Shown: positions 35,725-44,641, counted from the first letter of the stretch. The stretch: DNA of 64,000 bases from Mycobacterium conspicuum (GCF_010730195.1 NZ_AP022613.1:4030001-4094000); one strand, 5' to 3'. Translations and numbers: made by a program. The notes: generated by a model from the sequence alone, not told the origin.

Positions 35725-37725
35725 ATGGCGGCCGAAATGGACTGGGACGAAACCGTGGGCAAAGCCGAAGACGTGCGGCGCATCTTCGAGAGCGTGCCCG
35801 CATTGATCGTGGGCCTGCAGGGCCCCGAACATCGGTTCATCGCCGTCAACGCCGCCTATCGCGCCTTCAATTCGACGTTCAACGCGGTAGGCCTCACCGC
35901 ACGCGAAGTCTTTCCCGAGCTGGAGAGCCAGCAGATTTACCGGATGTTCGACCGGGTGTACGAAACCGGTGAACGACAAACCGGCACGGAGTGGCGGCTG
36001 CAGGTCGACGCCGACGGTTCGGGACTGCAGGACCGATACTTCGACTTCATCGTGACGCCACGTCGCGGCGCGGACGGATCGATCGAGGGTGTGCAGCTCA
36101 TCTTCGACGACGTGACGAGCCGGGTGCAGGCAAGGCTGGCCGCCGAGGCGCGCGTCGAAGAACTGTCGCAGCGGTACCGCCATGTCCGCGATTCCGCGAC
36201 CGTCATGCAGCAGGCGTTGCTGGCCCCGTCCGTACCCGTTCTTCCCGGCGTCGACGTGGCGGCCGAGTACTTGGTGGCCGCGGAAGACACCGCGGCCGGC
36301 GGCGATTGGTTCGATGCGCTGGCCCTCGGGGATCGCCTGGTGCTCATCGTCGGCGACGTCGTCGGCCATGGCGTCGAGGCGGCCGCGGTGATGTCCCAGC
36401 TACGGACCGCCGTGCGGATGCAGATCATGGCGGGACAATCGATCGCGGAAGCGCTCGAGGCGGTCGATCGCTTCCGCGAACACGTACCCGGATCGAAATC
36501 GGCCACCTTGTGTGTGGGCTCGCTCGACTTCGCGACGGGTGAATTCCAGTACTGCACCGCCGGACACCCGCCGCCCCTGCTGGTGGCCGCCGACGCGAGT
36601 TCGCGGTACGTGCAGCCATCCGGGGCGGGGCCGCTGGGAAGCGGTGCCGGCTTTCCGATGTGCACCGAAGTGCTCGGCGTGGGCGACTCGATCCTGCTCT
36701 ACACCGACGGCCTGATCGAGCGCCCGGGCCGCCCGTTGGGTGCCAGCACCGCCGAATTCGCCGAACTGGCCGCCAATGTCGCCAGCGGTGCCAGCGGCTT
36801 CATCATCGACTCTCCGGCGCGATACATCGATCGCGTTTGTTCGGAGACGCTCGAGCTGTTGCTGCGGTCGACCGGTTACAACGACGATGTCACTTTGCTT
36901 GCGGCGCAACGGCGTACGCCGTCACCACCGCTGCATATGACGTTGGATGCGACGCTGCACGCCGCACGCCAGGTGCGTGCCGGGCTGCGCGAATGGTTGG
37001 CGGAGATCGGCGCCGACGCCGCTGACATCTCCGATGTCGTCCACGCGATGTCCGAGTTCGTTGAGAACGCGGTCGAACACGGTTACGGCACTGAGGTTTC
37101 GAACGGTTCCGACGTTGTCGTCGTGCAGGCGTCGATAGGCGGCGATGGCAACCTGCATGCGTCGGTGACCGACCGCGGCCAGTGGAAGGACTACCGCGAA
37201 GGTGGGCAGGGCCGCGGACGCGGGCTTGCGATGGCCGAAGCCCTGGTGTCCCATTCGCAGGTGACGTCCGGACCCGACGGAACCACCGCGACGATGACGC
37301 ATCGGCTCTCGCGACCCGCCAACTTCGTGGCCGACTCGCTAGTCAGCCGCTCCATGCAACACCGGGCAACCGACCCCGAATTCGTCTCGCTGGTCGGCTC
37401 GGGAGAGTTGGCCGGCCGCATCGTCGTCAGCGGCGATATCGATTCGAACACCGCGCCCGAGTTGGACCGCCAGATCGCCGTCGAAAGCCGTTCCGGCATA
37501 GCGCCTTTGACGATCGACCTGAGCGCGGTCACCCACCTCGGTTCGGCGGGCGTCAGCGCGCTCGCCGACGCCCGCGATCGGGCGCGCAGGCAGGGCGGTG
37601 ACTGTGTGCTGGTGGCGCCGCCGGGCAGTCCGGCACACCATGTCTTGTCACTGGTCCAAATCCCGGTCGTCAGTGAGGCCAGGGAGGCCAGTGGCGAAGC
37701 CGAGGGCATCTTCGCCGAGGAGTAG
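35725..37725 (+). CDS. PAS-PP2C-HATPase-STAS sigma-factor regulator (Rv1364c-like)
   Basis: 666 residues combining four modules of the partner-switching pathway: PAS sensor (about 15-130), RsbU-like PP2C phosphatase (about 175-395; GGDWFDAL, GDVVGHGVEAAAVM, LLYTDGLIE), RsbW-like anti-sigma kinase (about 405-535; EFVENAVEHGYG, GRGRGLAMAEAL) and an RsbV-like STAS anti-anti-sigma domain (about 565-660; VTHLGSAGVSAL with the phosphorylatable Ser). This is the arrangement of M. tuberculosis Rv1364c, linked to SigF control. ATG after AGGAGGGACGG. Its stop is two bases from the convergent acyl-CoA dehydrogenase stop. Confidence 0.95.
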   Translation: MAAEMDWDETVGKAEDVRRIFESVPALIVGLQGPEHRFIAVNAAYRAFNSTFNAVGLTAREVFPELESQQIYRMFDRVYETGERQTGTEWRLQVDADGSGLQDRYFDFIVTPRRGADGSIEGVQLIFDDVTSRVQARLAAEARVEELSQRYRHVRDSATVMQQALLAPSVPVLPGVDVAAEYLVAAEDTAAGGDWFDALALGDRLVLIVGDVVGHGVEAAAVMSQLRTAVRMQIMAGQSIAEALEAVDRFREHVPGSKSATLCVGSLDFATGEFQYCTAGHPPPLLVAADASSRYVQPSGAGPLGSGAGFPMCTEVLGVGDSILLYTDGLIERPGRPLGASTAEFAELAANVASGASGFIIDSPARYIDRVCSETLELLLRSTGYNDDVTLLAAQRRTPSPPLHMTLDATLHAARQVRAGLREWLAEIGADAADISDVVHAMSEFVENAVEHGYGTEVSNGSDVVVVQASIGGDGNLHASVTDRGQWKDYREGGQGRGRGLAMAEALVSHSQVTSGPDGTTATMTHRLSRPANFVADSLVSRSMQHRATDPEFVSLVGSGELAGRIVVSGDIDSNTAPELDRQIAVESRSGIAPLTIDLSAVTHLGSAGVSALADARDRARRQGGDCVLVAPPGSPAHHVLSLVQIPVVSEAREASGEAEGIFAEE

Positions 37726-37727
37726 GG

Positions 37728-38957
37728 TCAGCCGGCCTGGCTGTGCCGCACCTGATTGAACGGCACCCCGCGGTCGGCGGCGTACTCCCGCGGGAAGTTC
37801 AGGATCCGTTCGCCGATGACGTTGCGGGCCATCTCGGTCGTGCCGCCGCCGATAGCGATCGACTGCCGCGCCAGGTATCGCAGCCCGGTCTGCAGGCCCT
37901 CGCCGTCCTCCCCGACCACGCCCGCCGCGCCCGCGATCGCCATCGCCGTATCCATTTCCAGCATCACGGTGTCGGCGTGGAACAGTCTGATCAGCGTCCC
38001 GCCGGCCGGCGGCAGTGTGCCGTCCCTGACGCTGCGGTACACGTGATCGATCAGTTGCTCGGCGACCACGCGGTGCGTCAGTGCGCGACCGGCCAGCTGG
38101 CGCACGCGCTCACTGCCGGCCTGTCCGGTCTTTTCCGCCAGGTCGGCATAGTCGACCGGCGTGGTGTGCCCGCCCTCGTGGCCGGAACCGCTGGCGAACT
38201 CCGAGCCCTGCCCGACCGCGCGGCGTTCGTGGTACAGCTGCCGAGACGCCACTGCCCAGCCCCCGTCGACCTCACCCACCACGGCGTCGTCGCCGACGTC
38301 GACGCCGTCCAAAAACTCCTCGCAAAACTCGGAGCCACCGTTCACGTGCGTGATGCGCCGCAGGGTGATGCCCGGATGCGCGATCGGTACCAGAAACATG
38401 GTCAGGCCATCGTGTTTGGGCACGTCCCAATTGGTGCGCGCCAGGCACAATCCGTAGTCGGCGGCGAACGCGCTGGTGCTCCAGGTCTTGGCGCCGTTGA
38501 TCACCCACCGATCGCCCTGCCGGTCGGCCCGCGTGATCACCCCGGCCAGATCCGATCCGCCGCTGGGTTCGCTCAACAGCTGCACCAGCACCTCGTCGCC
38601 CCGCAAGGCGGCCGCGATGTGCCGCCTCTTCTGGTCTTCGCTGCCCGTGTCGAGCAGTGTGGCGCAGCAGATGGCGAACGTCGGGACGTTCAGGATCAGC
38701 GGCATCTCGTAACAGAGGGATTCCTCGTCGAACGCCTTCTGGTATTCGTACTGAAGGCCCAGGCCGCCATACTCGCGGGGAAAGCAGATTCCCGCGAATC
38801 CGCCTTCATAGAGCCGCTTTTGCAGTTCCCTTGCTCGCTGCCAGGGGCCCGGCTCGTCGCGTGGGGCGGCCGGCGGCGACGCGGGATCAATAGCAGGCAT
38901 GTTGTCCGCCAACCACGTTCGGGCTCGGGCAGCGAACTCGGCAACGGATTCGGTCAT
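37728..38957 (-). CDS. Acyl-CoA dehydrogenase, alpha-type subunit
   Basis: 409 residues. LSEPSGGSDLAGVITRA, KTWSTSAFAADYGLC and a C-terminal GGGTTEMARNVIGERILNFP identify an alpha-type acyl-CoA dehydrogenase. ATG overlaps the stop of the upstream beta-type gene (ATGA), so the pair is translationally coupled and probably makes an alpha2-beta2 enzyme. It contains a Gly/His-rich insertion (GSGHEGGHTT) in the middle. Confidence 0.92.
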   Translation of the reverse strand: MTESVAEFAARARTWLADNMPAIDPASPPAAPRDEPGPWQRARELQKRLYEGGFAGICFPREYGGLGLQYEYQKAFDEESLCYEMPLILNVPTFAICCATLLDTGSEDQKRRHIAAALRGDEVLVQLLSEPSGGSDLAGVITRADRQGDRWVINGAKTWSTSAFAADYGLCLARTNWDVPKHDGLTMFLVPIAHPGITLRRITHVNGGSEFCEEFLDGVDVGDDAVVGEVDGGWAVASRQLYHERRAVGQGSEFASGSGHEGGHTTPVDYADLAEKTGQAGSERVRQLAGRALTHRVVAEQLIDHVYRSVRDGTLPPAGGTLIRLFHADTVMLEMDTAMAIAGAAGVVGEDGEGLQTGLRYLARQSIAIGGGTTEMARNVIGERILNFPREYAADRGVPFNQVRHSQAG

Positions 38958-40093
38958 GCGCCTCGGATGGCTTTCTCCGCCTCGAACACACGCAGGTTGT
39001 GTTCCTCCGGGGTGCCAAACATGGAGCGGTACAACGTAACCCGCCGCAAATACAGGTGCAGGTCATGTTCCCAGGTGACGCCGATGCCCCCGTGCATCTG
39101 CACACAGGCCTGAATGATCTGGCCCGCCATCTCCCCCACATAGGACTTGGCGATGCTGGCCGACAGGCCGGCTCCCGCCGCGCGGGCGGCGACGTCGGAG
39201 ACCGCCGCGGCAGTCGTTGCGCGGCAAGCTTCCAGCCACATCTTCATATCGGCGAACCGGTGTTTGAGCGCTTGATAGGACGCCAGGGGCCGGCCGAATG
39301 TATAGCGATCCAGCGCCCACTGCACGGTGAAGTCGAACACCGTTTGCAGGATGCCGACCACCTCGGCGCACTGCAGCACCTGCGCGATCTGGCTCTGCCG
39401 GTCGATCAGCGCCGCGGTCTCGGCGGGAGTGCCGACCGCCGCGGAAGCATCGACGAGAACCCCGTCGAAGAAAACCCGCGCGTAGTGCTTGACCAGATCG
39501 ATGGACTGCTGCGCCTCGACCCGCACGCCGGGCGCGTCCGTCGGAACCAGGAATTGGCGCACCTCGTCACCGCTTCGCGCCACCACCAGCAGCGTGGCGC
39601 TCTGGGCGCCCGCCTCGACACGGTCTTTGATGCCGTCGATGCGATACCCGGAGTCGGTGCGGGTGGCCGTCACCGACGGATCGTGCGGCGCCCACCCGCG
39701 GCCCGGCTCGGAAACCGCCCACGACGCGACCATTTCGCCCGACATCAGCGACTCGACGATTTCGGCGTGCGCCTGCGAGTCGGTGCACTCGACCAGCCCC
39801 GCCAGGACCACGCTGACGGGATACAACGGTCCGGGTGCCACTGTCTTGCCGAGCTGTTCGGCGACCATGGCCAGATCCGCCAGGCCGCTTCCCGAAACGC
39901 TGCCCCCGCCGAGCTCTTCCGGAACGAGCAAACTCGTCCACCCGAGTTCGGTGGCCTTGCGCCACCACGCCGGGTCAAAGGACGCGCCCTCGGCGTGCAG
40001 CTCCCGGACGTAGCGCAGGGGCGCCTCTTTTTGCAGGAAAGCTTGGGTGGTCGAGGCGAAGAGTATCTTTTCGGGAGAGTCGACAGCGGTCAT
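38954..40093 (-). CDS. Acyl-CoA dehydrogenase, beta-type subunit
   Basis: 379 residues. RYTFGRPLASYQALKHRFAD and the C-terminal GVTWEHDLHLYLRRVTLYRS mark the beta-type subunit of heteromeric mycobacterial acyl-CoA dehydrogenases; the alpha-type gene follows with a four-base overlap. ATG at 40091-40093. Divergent from the Mce-associated genes, with GTTACCGTAA in the gap at 40175-40184. Confidence 0.92.
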   Translation of the reverse strand: MTAVDSPEKILFASTTQAFLQKEAPLRYVRELHAEGASFDPAWWRKATELGWTSLLVPEELGGGSVSGSGLADLAMVAEQLGKTVAPGPLYPVSVVLAGLVECTDSQAHAEIVESLMSGEMVASWAVSEPGRGWAPHDPSVTATRTDSGYRIDGIKDRVEAGAQSATLLVVARSGDEVRQFLVPTDAPGVRVEAQQSIDLVKHYARVFFDGVLVDASAAVGTPAETAALIDRQSQIAQVLQCAEVVGILQTVFDFTVQWALDRYTFGRPLASYQALKHRFADMKMWLEACRATTAAAVSDVAARAAGAGLSASIAKSYVGEMAGQIIQACVQMHGGIGVTWEHDLHLYLRRVTLYRSMFGTPEEHNLRVFEAEKAIRGA

Positions 40094-40174
40094 CGCGCCG
40101 GGGGGTTCTGAATTATCATCCGCCTGATCGGTCTTCGTCGGAGTTGACTGGCGACTCCGATGTTAGCAATGGCC

Positions 40175-40184
40175 GTTACCGTAA
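40175..40184. promoter_or_regulatory. GTTAC-C-GTAA near-palindrome
   Basis: GTTACCGTAAG differs from a perfect GTTAC-N-GTAAC palindrome only at the last base. The perfect form is at 45051-45061. It lies in the 114-base divergent gap between the acyl-CoA dehydrogenase pair and the Mce-associated genes, so it may act on either side. Confidence 0.35.
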
Positions 40185-40207
40185 GTGATACCGGAGTTCA
40201 ATCGATA

Positions 40208-40891
40208 ATGACGCCGAAATCCAAAGCCGAAGCGGTGGCATTGCTGGCGCAAGCCGAAGCCGAGGCCGCCGAGGCGGAAGCGCTGGCGGCCGCGGCGCGC
40301 GCCCGCGCTCGCGCCGCGCGGCTGCGAAACGAGGCGCTGGGCGTGGACGAGAACGCCGAGGCTACCGAGGCCTCCGGGGCGCCCGCGCGCCGCGGCATCG
40401 CAAGCGCGACGTGGGCAGCGGCGCTTGCCAAACCGCTGGCGATGGTGCTCATCCTGGGTTTGGCCGTGGCAAGCGGCTACATGCTGTTGAAACAGCAGCA
40501 GGTGACGCGGCAACAGCAGCGCACCGCGGCGTTCGTCGCCGGGGCCAAGCGCGGTGTCATCAACCTCACCTCGCAGGACTTCAACAGAGCCAAGGAACAC
40601 GTGCAGCGGGTGATCGACAGCTGCACAGGCGAATTCAAGGATCAGTACCAGCAGCGGGCAGCGGATTTCACCAGGGCGGTGCAGGAGTCGAAAGCAATCA
40701 CCGAAGGAACGGTGAACGGCGCTGCCGTCGAATCCATGGACGCCCATTCCGCGAAGGTATTGGTGAGCGCGACATCACGCGTCACCAATAAGCCGGACGC
40801 CAAGGACGACCCGCGGACGTGGCGGCTCAAAGTCACGGTGGTCGACGACGGCGGGCAATACAAGATGTCGAACGTCGAGTTCGTGCCATGA
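40208..40891 (+). CDS. Mce-associated membrane protein
   Basis: 227 residues. A cytoplasmic Ala/Glu/Arg-rich helical N-terminus (AEAVALLAQAEAEAAEAEAL), one membrane segment at about 80-100 (MVLILGLAVASGYMLL) and an outer domain of the Mce-associated type (FVAGAKRGVINLTSQDF, QQRAADFTRAVQESKA). Such proteins stabilise or regulate Mce lipid importers. I chose ATG 40208 after GGAGTTCAATCGATA; ATGs at 40160 and 40169 are alternatives. Overlaps the next gene by four bases. No mce operon is in the window. Confidence 0.82.
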   Translation: MTPKSKAEAVALLAQAEAEAAEAEALAAAARARARAARLRNEALGVDENAEATEASGAPARRGIASATWAAALAKPLAMVLILGLAVASGYMLLKQQQVTRQQQRTAAFVAGAKRGVINLTSQDFNRAKEHVQRVIDSCTGEFKDQYQQRAADFTRAVQESKAITEGTVNGAAVESMDAHSAKVLVSATSRVTNKPDAKDDPRTWRLKVTVVDDGGQYKMSNVEFVP

Positions 40892-41394
40892 CCATGCGCC
40901 GCCGGTTGTTCGGCATGGAACTCGTTTCCGCCGTTCTGGTCTTGCTCACGGTGGTCGGTGTCGGCCTGGCGGCGTCGCTGTACTTCAAGCAGTATCGGCC
41001 CAGCCAACAAACCGACCCCGCCGTCGCCGCGACGGTGGTCAGGTCGGCATCCGACGGCACGGTCGCGTTGCTGTCCTACGCACCCGACTCGCTCGACAAG
41101 GATTTCGCCACCGCGAGGTCACACCTGTCGGGGGATTTCTTGTCCTACTACAACGATTTGACCCAGCGCATCATTACACCGGCGGCCAAACAGAAGTCGC
41201 TGAAGACCACCGCCCGTGTGGTGGCCGCCGCGCTGTCCGAGCTCCGGCCCGATTCGGCCGTCGTCCTGGTCTACGTCGACCAGACGACCACCAGCAGCGA
41301 CCGCCCCGATCCGACGACGTCGACCAGCAGTGCGCTGGTCCGAATGGCTCGCGTCAACGACAATTGGCTGATCGTCAAGTTCGACCCGTTCTGA
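40888..41394 (+). CDS. Second Mce-associated membrane protein
   Basis: 168 residues with a short basic N-terminus (TMRRRLFGME), one membrane segment at about 10-33 (LVSAVLVLLTVVGVGLAAS) and an outer domain related to that of the preceding protein (TVALLSYAPDSLDKDF, LTQRIITPAAKQKSLKTTA, LVRMARVNDNWLIVKFDPF). ATG overlaps the upstream stop (ATGA), so the two are made together, as is common for tandem Mce-associated genes. Confidence 0.85.
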   Translation: MTMRRRLFGMELVSAVLVLLTVVGVGLAASLYFKQYRPSQQTDPAVAATVVRSASDGTVALLSYAPDSLDKDFATARSHLSGDFLSYYNDLTQRIITPAAKQKSLKTTARVVAAALSELRPDSAVVLVYVDQTTTSSDRPDPTTSTSSALVRMARVNDNWLIVKFDPF

Positions 41395-41397
41395 TCA

Positions 41398-42366
41398 CTA
41401 CATGGCGAATCCGCGCCGCAGCGATTGCGCGTGCAACGCCCGGATCTCTTCGGAGACAATCCAATTCGGCACCACGGAGTCAAAACCGTTGAATGTGGCG
41501 GCGACGACGTGCAATTCGGTGTGGACGTAGGCGTGCAGCAGCCGATTCGCGTAGTCGATGGCTTCGTCGCGGCACGGATCGATCTCCGCGCAGCTGACAA
41601 AGGTGGGCGGCAGCCCCTCCAGGTTGGCACGGTGCGCCGGGACGTGATGACCGCTGGCCGTAGCGTGGCCCAGGTAGTGACCCCAGGCCCGACTGACGGC
41701 CTGGCCGTTGAGTCCTGGCGTGCGCTGGAATTCTCGGCGTGACGGCGTGGCGTCGGAATCGAGCATCGGCTGGTGCAGGATCTGCATCAGGATCCGTGGG
41801 CCTTCGTTGTCGAACATCCGCTGGGCCAGGCACGCGACCAGGGCGGCGCCGGCGTCGCGACCCATCACCACCACACGGCCGGGATCGATGCTCAGTTCCG
41901 ACTCGTTCGCCACGACGTAGCGAAGCGCCGCCTCGACATCGTCCAGGGCCGCCGGACACGGGTCTTCGGGCGCCAGCCGGTAGTCCACCGACACCACCAC
42001 GCAGTGGGCATCCCGGGCCAGGTCCACGCAATGCGGGTGATCGGTGTCCAAATTCCCGGTCACGAAGGCGCCGCCGTGCGCGTACAGCAGCACCGGCGCC
42101 ACCTGCGTATCAGTGTCGGTGGTGCCGCGATACAACCGCAGGCCCAGCTGCCCGGCGCCCGGACCGGGGATCGTCAGCGATTCGACGACGACCCCGCCGG
42201 TGTCCACCGCCGCGGCGCGCTCGGCGGCAACGCGGTTGCTGCGTTCGCGTTCGGCGGGCAGTGTCTCGGTGAGGAATTCGACGATGTCCAGCTCGGCCGC
42301 GGCGTCTCGCAGCGCCGGATCGATGCGGCTAAGGCCTTGCGGCCGAGTCACATTCGTTTGCGTCAT
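41398..42366 (-). CDS. HSL-family alpha/beta-hydrolase-fold protein, probably inactive
   Basis: 322 residues with the hormone-sensitive-lipase-like fold: oxyanion motif LLYAHGGAFVTGN and the acid-region AEIDPCRDEA are intact. The nucleophile motif, normally GDSAG, reads MGRDAGAA (Ser replaced by Asp), and the His motif, normally HGF, reads FNGFD (His replaced by Asn). Two of three triad residues are missing, so esterase activity is unlikely; a binding or regulatory role is possible. ATG at 42364-42366 after AGAGGG. Convergent with the Mce-associated genes and upstream-adjacent to an amidohydrolase pair. Confidence 0.88.
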   Translation of the reverse strand: MTQTNVTRPQGLSRIDPALRDAAAELDIVEFLTETLPAERERSNRVAAERAAAVDTGGVVVESLTIPGPGAGQLGLRLYRGTTDTDTQVAPVLLYAHGGAFVTGNLDTDHPHCVDLARDAHCVVVSVDYRLAPEDPCPAALDDVEAALRYVVANESELSIDPGRVVVMGRDAGAALVACLAQRMFDNEGPRILMQILHQPMLDSDATPSRREFQRTPGLNGQAVSRAWGHYLGHATASGHHVPAHRANLEGLPPTFVSCAEIDPCRDEAIDYANRLLHAYVHTELHVVAATFNGFDSVVPNWIVSEEIRALHAQSLRRGFAM

Positions 42367-42425
42367 ACCCTCTTACTCCCACAACTCGTCACGCGCGCGC
42401 CCGCGCGTCGTGACATCGGAAGAGA

Positions 42426-43592
42426 TTAGCTTATGACGTCGTCGGTCGCGGGCCGTTCGCCGGGCAGGGCCTTGACGGTGGACGGTAGGCCGTAGAGGGC
42501 GGTCGCGTTGCCGCGCATGATGCGCTCCCGCTGGTCGGGCGGGAAGCGGTTGATCGCATAGGTCGGCGAGTCGTAGCTCCAGTGCGGATAGTCCGTCGAG
42601 AACATCAGGCAGTCGCCCAGGTCCATCATTTCCAGGTACTCGCGGAACTGCACCGTGTCGGCGTCTTCCAGCGGCTGAGTGGTGAACCGGACATGTTCGC
42701 GCACGTAGTCCGACGGGCGGCGCCGCACGTGCGGCAGATCGCCGCGGCGGGCTTCCCAGATCCGGTCCATCCGCGACATCACCGGCATCGCCCAGGTGAA
42801 GCCGCCTTCGATGAAGACCACTCGCAGCTCGGGATGCCGGTCGAAGGCGCCGTCGAACACCAGGCTCATCAAGTGCGACACATACAGCAGTGGCCAGGAC
42901 GCGAAGAAATCGTGCCAGTGCGCGGGGTTCCCGACCGGATACAGCGGGATCAACTCGAACGGCGTCTGGCCCATCAGATGCGTGGCGACCGGGAGCCCGT
43001 TGCGCGACGCGGCCTCGTAGAGCGGGTCGAAATGCGGGTTGCCGAAAGGGATTCCGCGAGTCTGCGGCGTCATCAGCACCTGCGACATGTAGGGATGTCC
43101 GGCCCAGCGCTCGACCTCGCGCGCCGCTTGCTCCGGGGTCTGCGCGCTGACGCTGATCGACCCGCGCCAGCGGCCGTGCTCATTGTGTTTGCCGAGCCAC
43201 ACGTCGGCCAGCCAATCGTTGTATGTCGACTTGAGCACGTGCTCGGCCTGCGGCAGCTGGGCGTCGCACATGGGCTCCAGCGACGCGATGCTCACACCGG
43301 CGTCGATCAGCAACTGCTGGGCGGCGAAATCCGGGTCGCTGCCGGCGACTCCGCCACCGGGCGGGGCCGCATCCATGCGCAGCGACGAGGTCTTGAACGA
43401 ATCCGGGGTGTCGTAGAAGTGCGGCACCGGGCCGACCGCGTTACCGGTCGGCCAGATCTTGTCCACCCATTCGGGAGGGGCGTAGGACTTGAGCACGTCG
43501 ACCGACACGGGCAGCGGATGCACGTCGGTGTCGACGATGGTGACCGCTATTTCCTGTTGGGTCCGCGCCTCGGCTCGTTCGATGGTTGTCAT
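42426..43592 (-). CDS. Amidohydrolase-family hydrolase, metal site intact
   Basis: 388-residue PF04909-type amidohydrolase. Metal ligands are visible as IVDTDVHP (D-x-D-x-H), PVATHLMG and FSTDYPHWSYDSP. The ATG at 43590-43592 overlaps the stop of the upstream paralogue. C-terminal segment MRGNATALYGL is shared with that paralogue. Probably the active member of a two-subunit enzyme acting in the same pathway as the P450s and Rieske ferredoxin; substrate unknown. Confidence 0.9.
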   Translation of the reverse strand: MTTIERAEARTQQEIAVTIVDTDVHPLPVSVDVLKSYAPPEWVDKIWPTGNAVGPVPHFYDTPDSFKTSSLRMDAAPPGGGVAGSDPDFAAQQLLIDAGVSIASLEPMCDAQLPQAEHVLKSTYNDWLADVWLGKHNEHGRWRGSISVSAQTPEQAAREVERWAGHPYMSQVLMTPQTRGIPFGNPHFDPLYEAASRNGLPVATHLMGQTPFELIPLYPVGNPAHWHDFFASWPLLYVSHLMSLVFDGAFDRHPELRVVFIEGGFTWAMPVMSRMDRIWEARRGDLPHVRRRPSDYVREHVRFTTQPLEDADTVQFREYLEMMDLGDCLMFSTDYPHWSYDSPTYAINRFPPDQRERIMRGNATALYGLPSTVKALPGERPATDDVIS

Positions 43593-44641
43593 CGCACACT
43601 CTCCTCAAGTCCATAGAAAAGCCCGTAGAGCTCACTGGCGTTTTGCCACAACACCTTCTCGCGCTGCGCGGCATCGAGCCCCTCAGCGAACACCTCCGGG
43701 GAGGACGTGGACCAATGCGGATAACTCGATCCGTACATCACCAGCCCGGACTTGCCGCTGAAGTCCATCCAGCGCCGCATCTTGCCCGCCTCGACCGGCC
43801 CGTCGAACGCCGACGAACAGAACCGGACATGGTCGGGCAGATACTCGCTGGGATAGCGGTCCACCCACGGCGTCTGGTCGCGCATCGACAGCCAGAAGGT
43901 GTCCAGCCGCCACATCAGCGGGGTGAGGATGTCGTATCCCCCGTCGGCGAAAACGAACTTCAGGCCGGGATGCCGGCCGAACATGCCCTCGACGATGAGC
44001 GTGGCCAGGTGGACGAAGTAGTTCAGCGGCATGAATGCCGCGTATCCCGGGTAGGTGTGCGCGTGCCCGGCGAATGTCGGCGGATGGTCGACGCCGTTGC
44101 CGCCATTGACGTGTACCGCGACCGGCAGCCCGTGGGCGGCGGCCGCCTCCCAGATCGGTTCGAACATCGGCTTGCCGTAGGGCTCACGTGACTGCATGGG
44201 GACGCCGACCTGCACCAGCTTGGGGTGACCGGCGAGCCGCTCGATTTCGCTCACCGCGCCCTTGGGGTCCTCCGGATTGACGCGGATGGTGCCACGAAAT
44301 CGGTTGGTGGTGTCGGGTTCCAGCCACCGGTCCAGCAGCCAATCGTTGACGGCGGCACAGATCCTGCTGTTCAGCAGGTAGTCGGCGATGTTGCCGCGGG
44401 TCAGCGGGTTCAGGATCGCGAGATCGACGCCGCCGTCATCGAACAGGTGCCGACTGACGGTCTCGGGGTCCGACCCCGGGTAGTGCTCGCCATAGAGGTC
44501 CTGGCGGTAGTCGCCGCCGGGCGCCTGGTACCACTGCTGCTCGACGTCGGGGATCGCGCGCAGCCGGTGCGCCTCGGGGAGATACTGCCGAATCTCGGCG
44601 TTGTAGGCGAAATGCGGCTGCACATTGGTATCGATAATCAT
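43589..44641 (-). CDS. Amidohydrolase-like protein with degenerate metal site
   Basis: 350 residues, clearly paralogous to the downstream gene (GSSYPHWSTSSP against STDYPHWSYDSP; WQNASELYGL against MRGNATALYGL). Metal ligands are changed: the N-terminal D-x-D-x-H is DTNVQ and the late Asp is Ser, although VAVHVNGG keeps its His. It is therefore probably a non-catalytic subunit or binding protein. ATG at 44639-44641 overlaps the stop of the Rieske ferredoxin gene. Reading frame and codon use look normal, so it is not a decaying pseudogene. Confidence 0.9.
   Translation of the reverse strand: MIIDTNVQPHFAYNAEIRQYLPEAHRLRAIPDVEQQWYQAPGGDYRQDLYGEHYPGSDPETVSRHLFDDGGVDLAILNPLTRGNIADYLLNSRICAAVNDWLLDRWLEPDTTNRFRGTIRVNPEDPKGAVSEIERLAGHPKLVQVGVPMQSREPYGKPMFEPIWEAAAAHGLPVAVHVNGGNGVDHPPTFAGHAHTYPGYAAFMPLNYFVHLATLIVEGMFGRHPGLKFVFADGGYDILTPLMWRLDTFWLSMRDQTPWVDRYPSEYLPDHVRFCSSAFDGPVEAGKMRRWMDFSGKSGLVMYGSSYPHWSTSSPEVFAEGLDAAQREKVLWQNASELYGLFYGLEESVR

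Noticed and set aside
40160..40207. Longer N-terminus for the first Mce-associated protein
   Set aside because: In-frame ATGs at 40160 and 40169 lack a ribosome site and would cover the GTTACCGTAA element; the ATG at 40208 gives a typical start, though this is not decisive.
43589..44641. Calling the degenerate amidohydrolase a pseudogene
   Set aside because: The frame is full length, overlaps its neighbours in typical operon fashion and shows normal codon use; only active-site residues differ.
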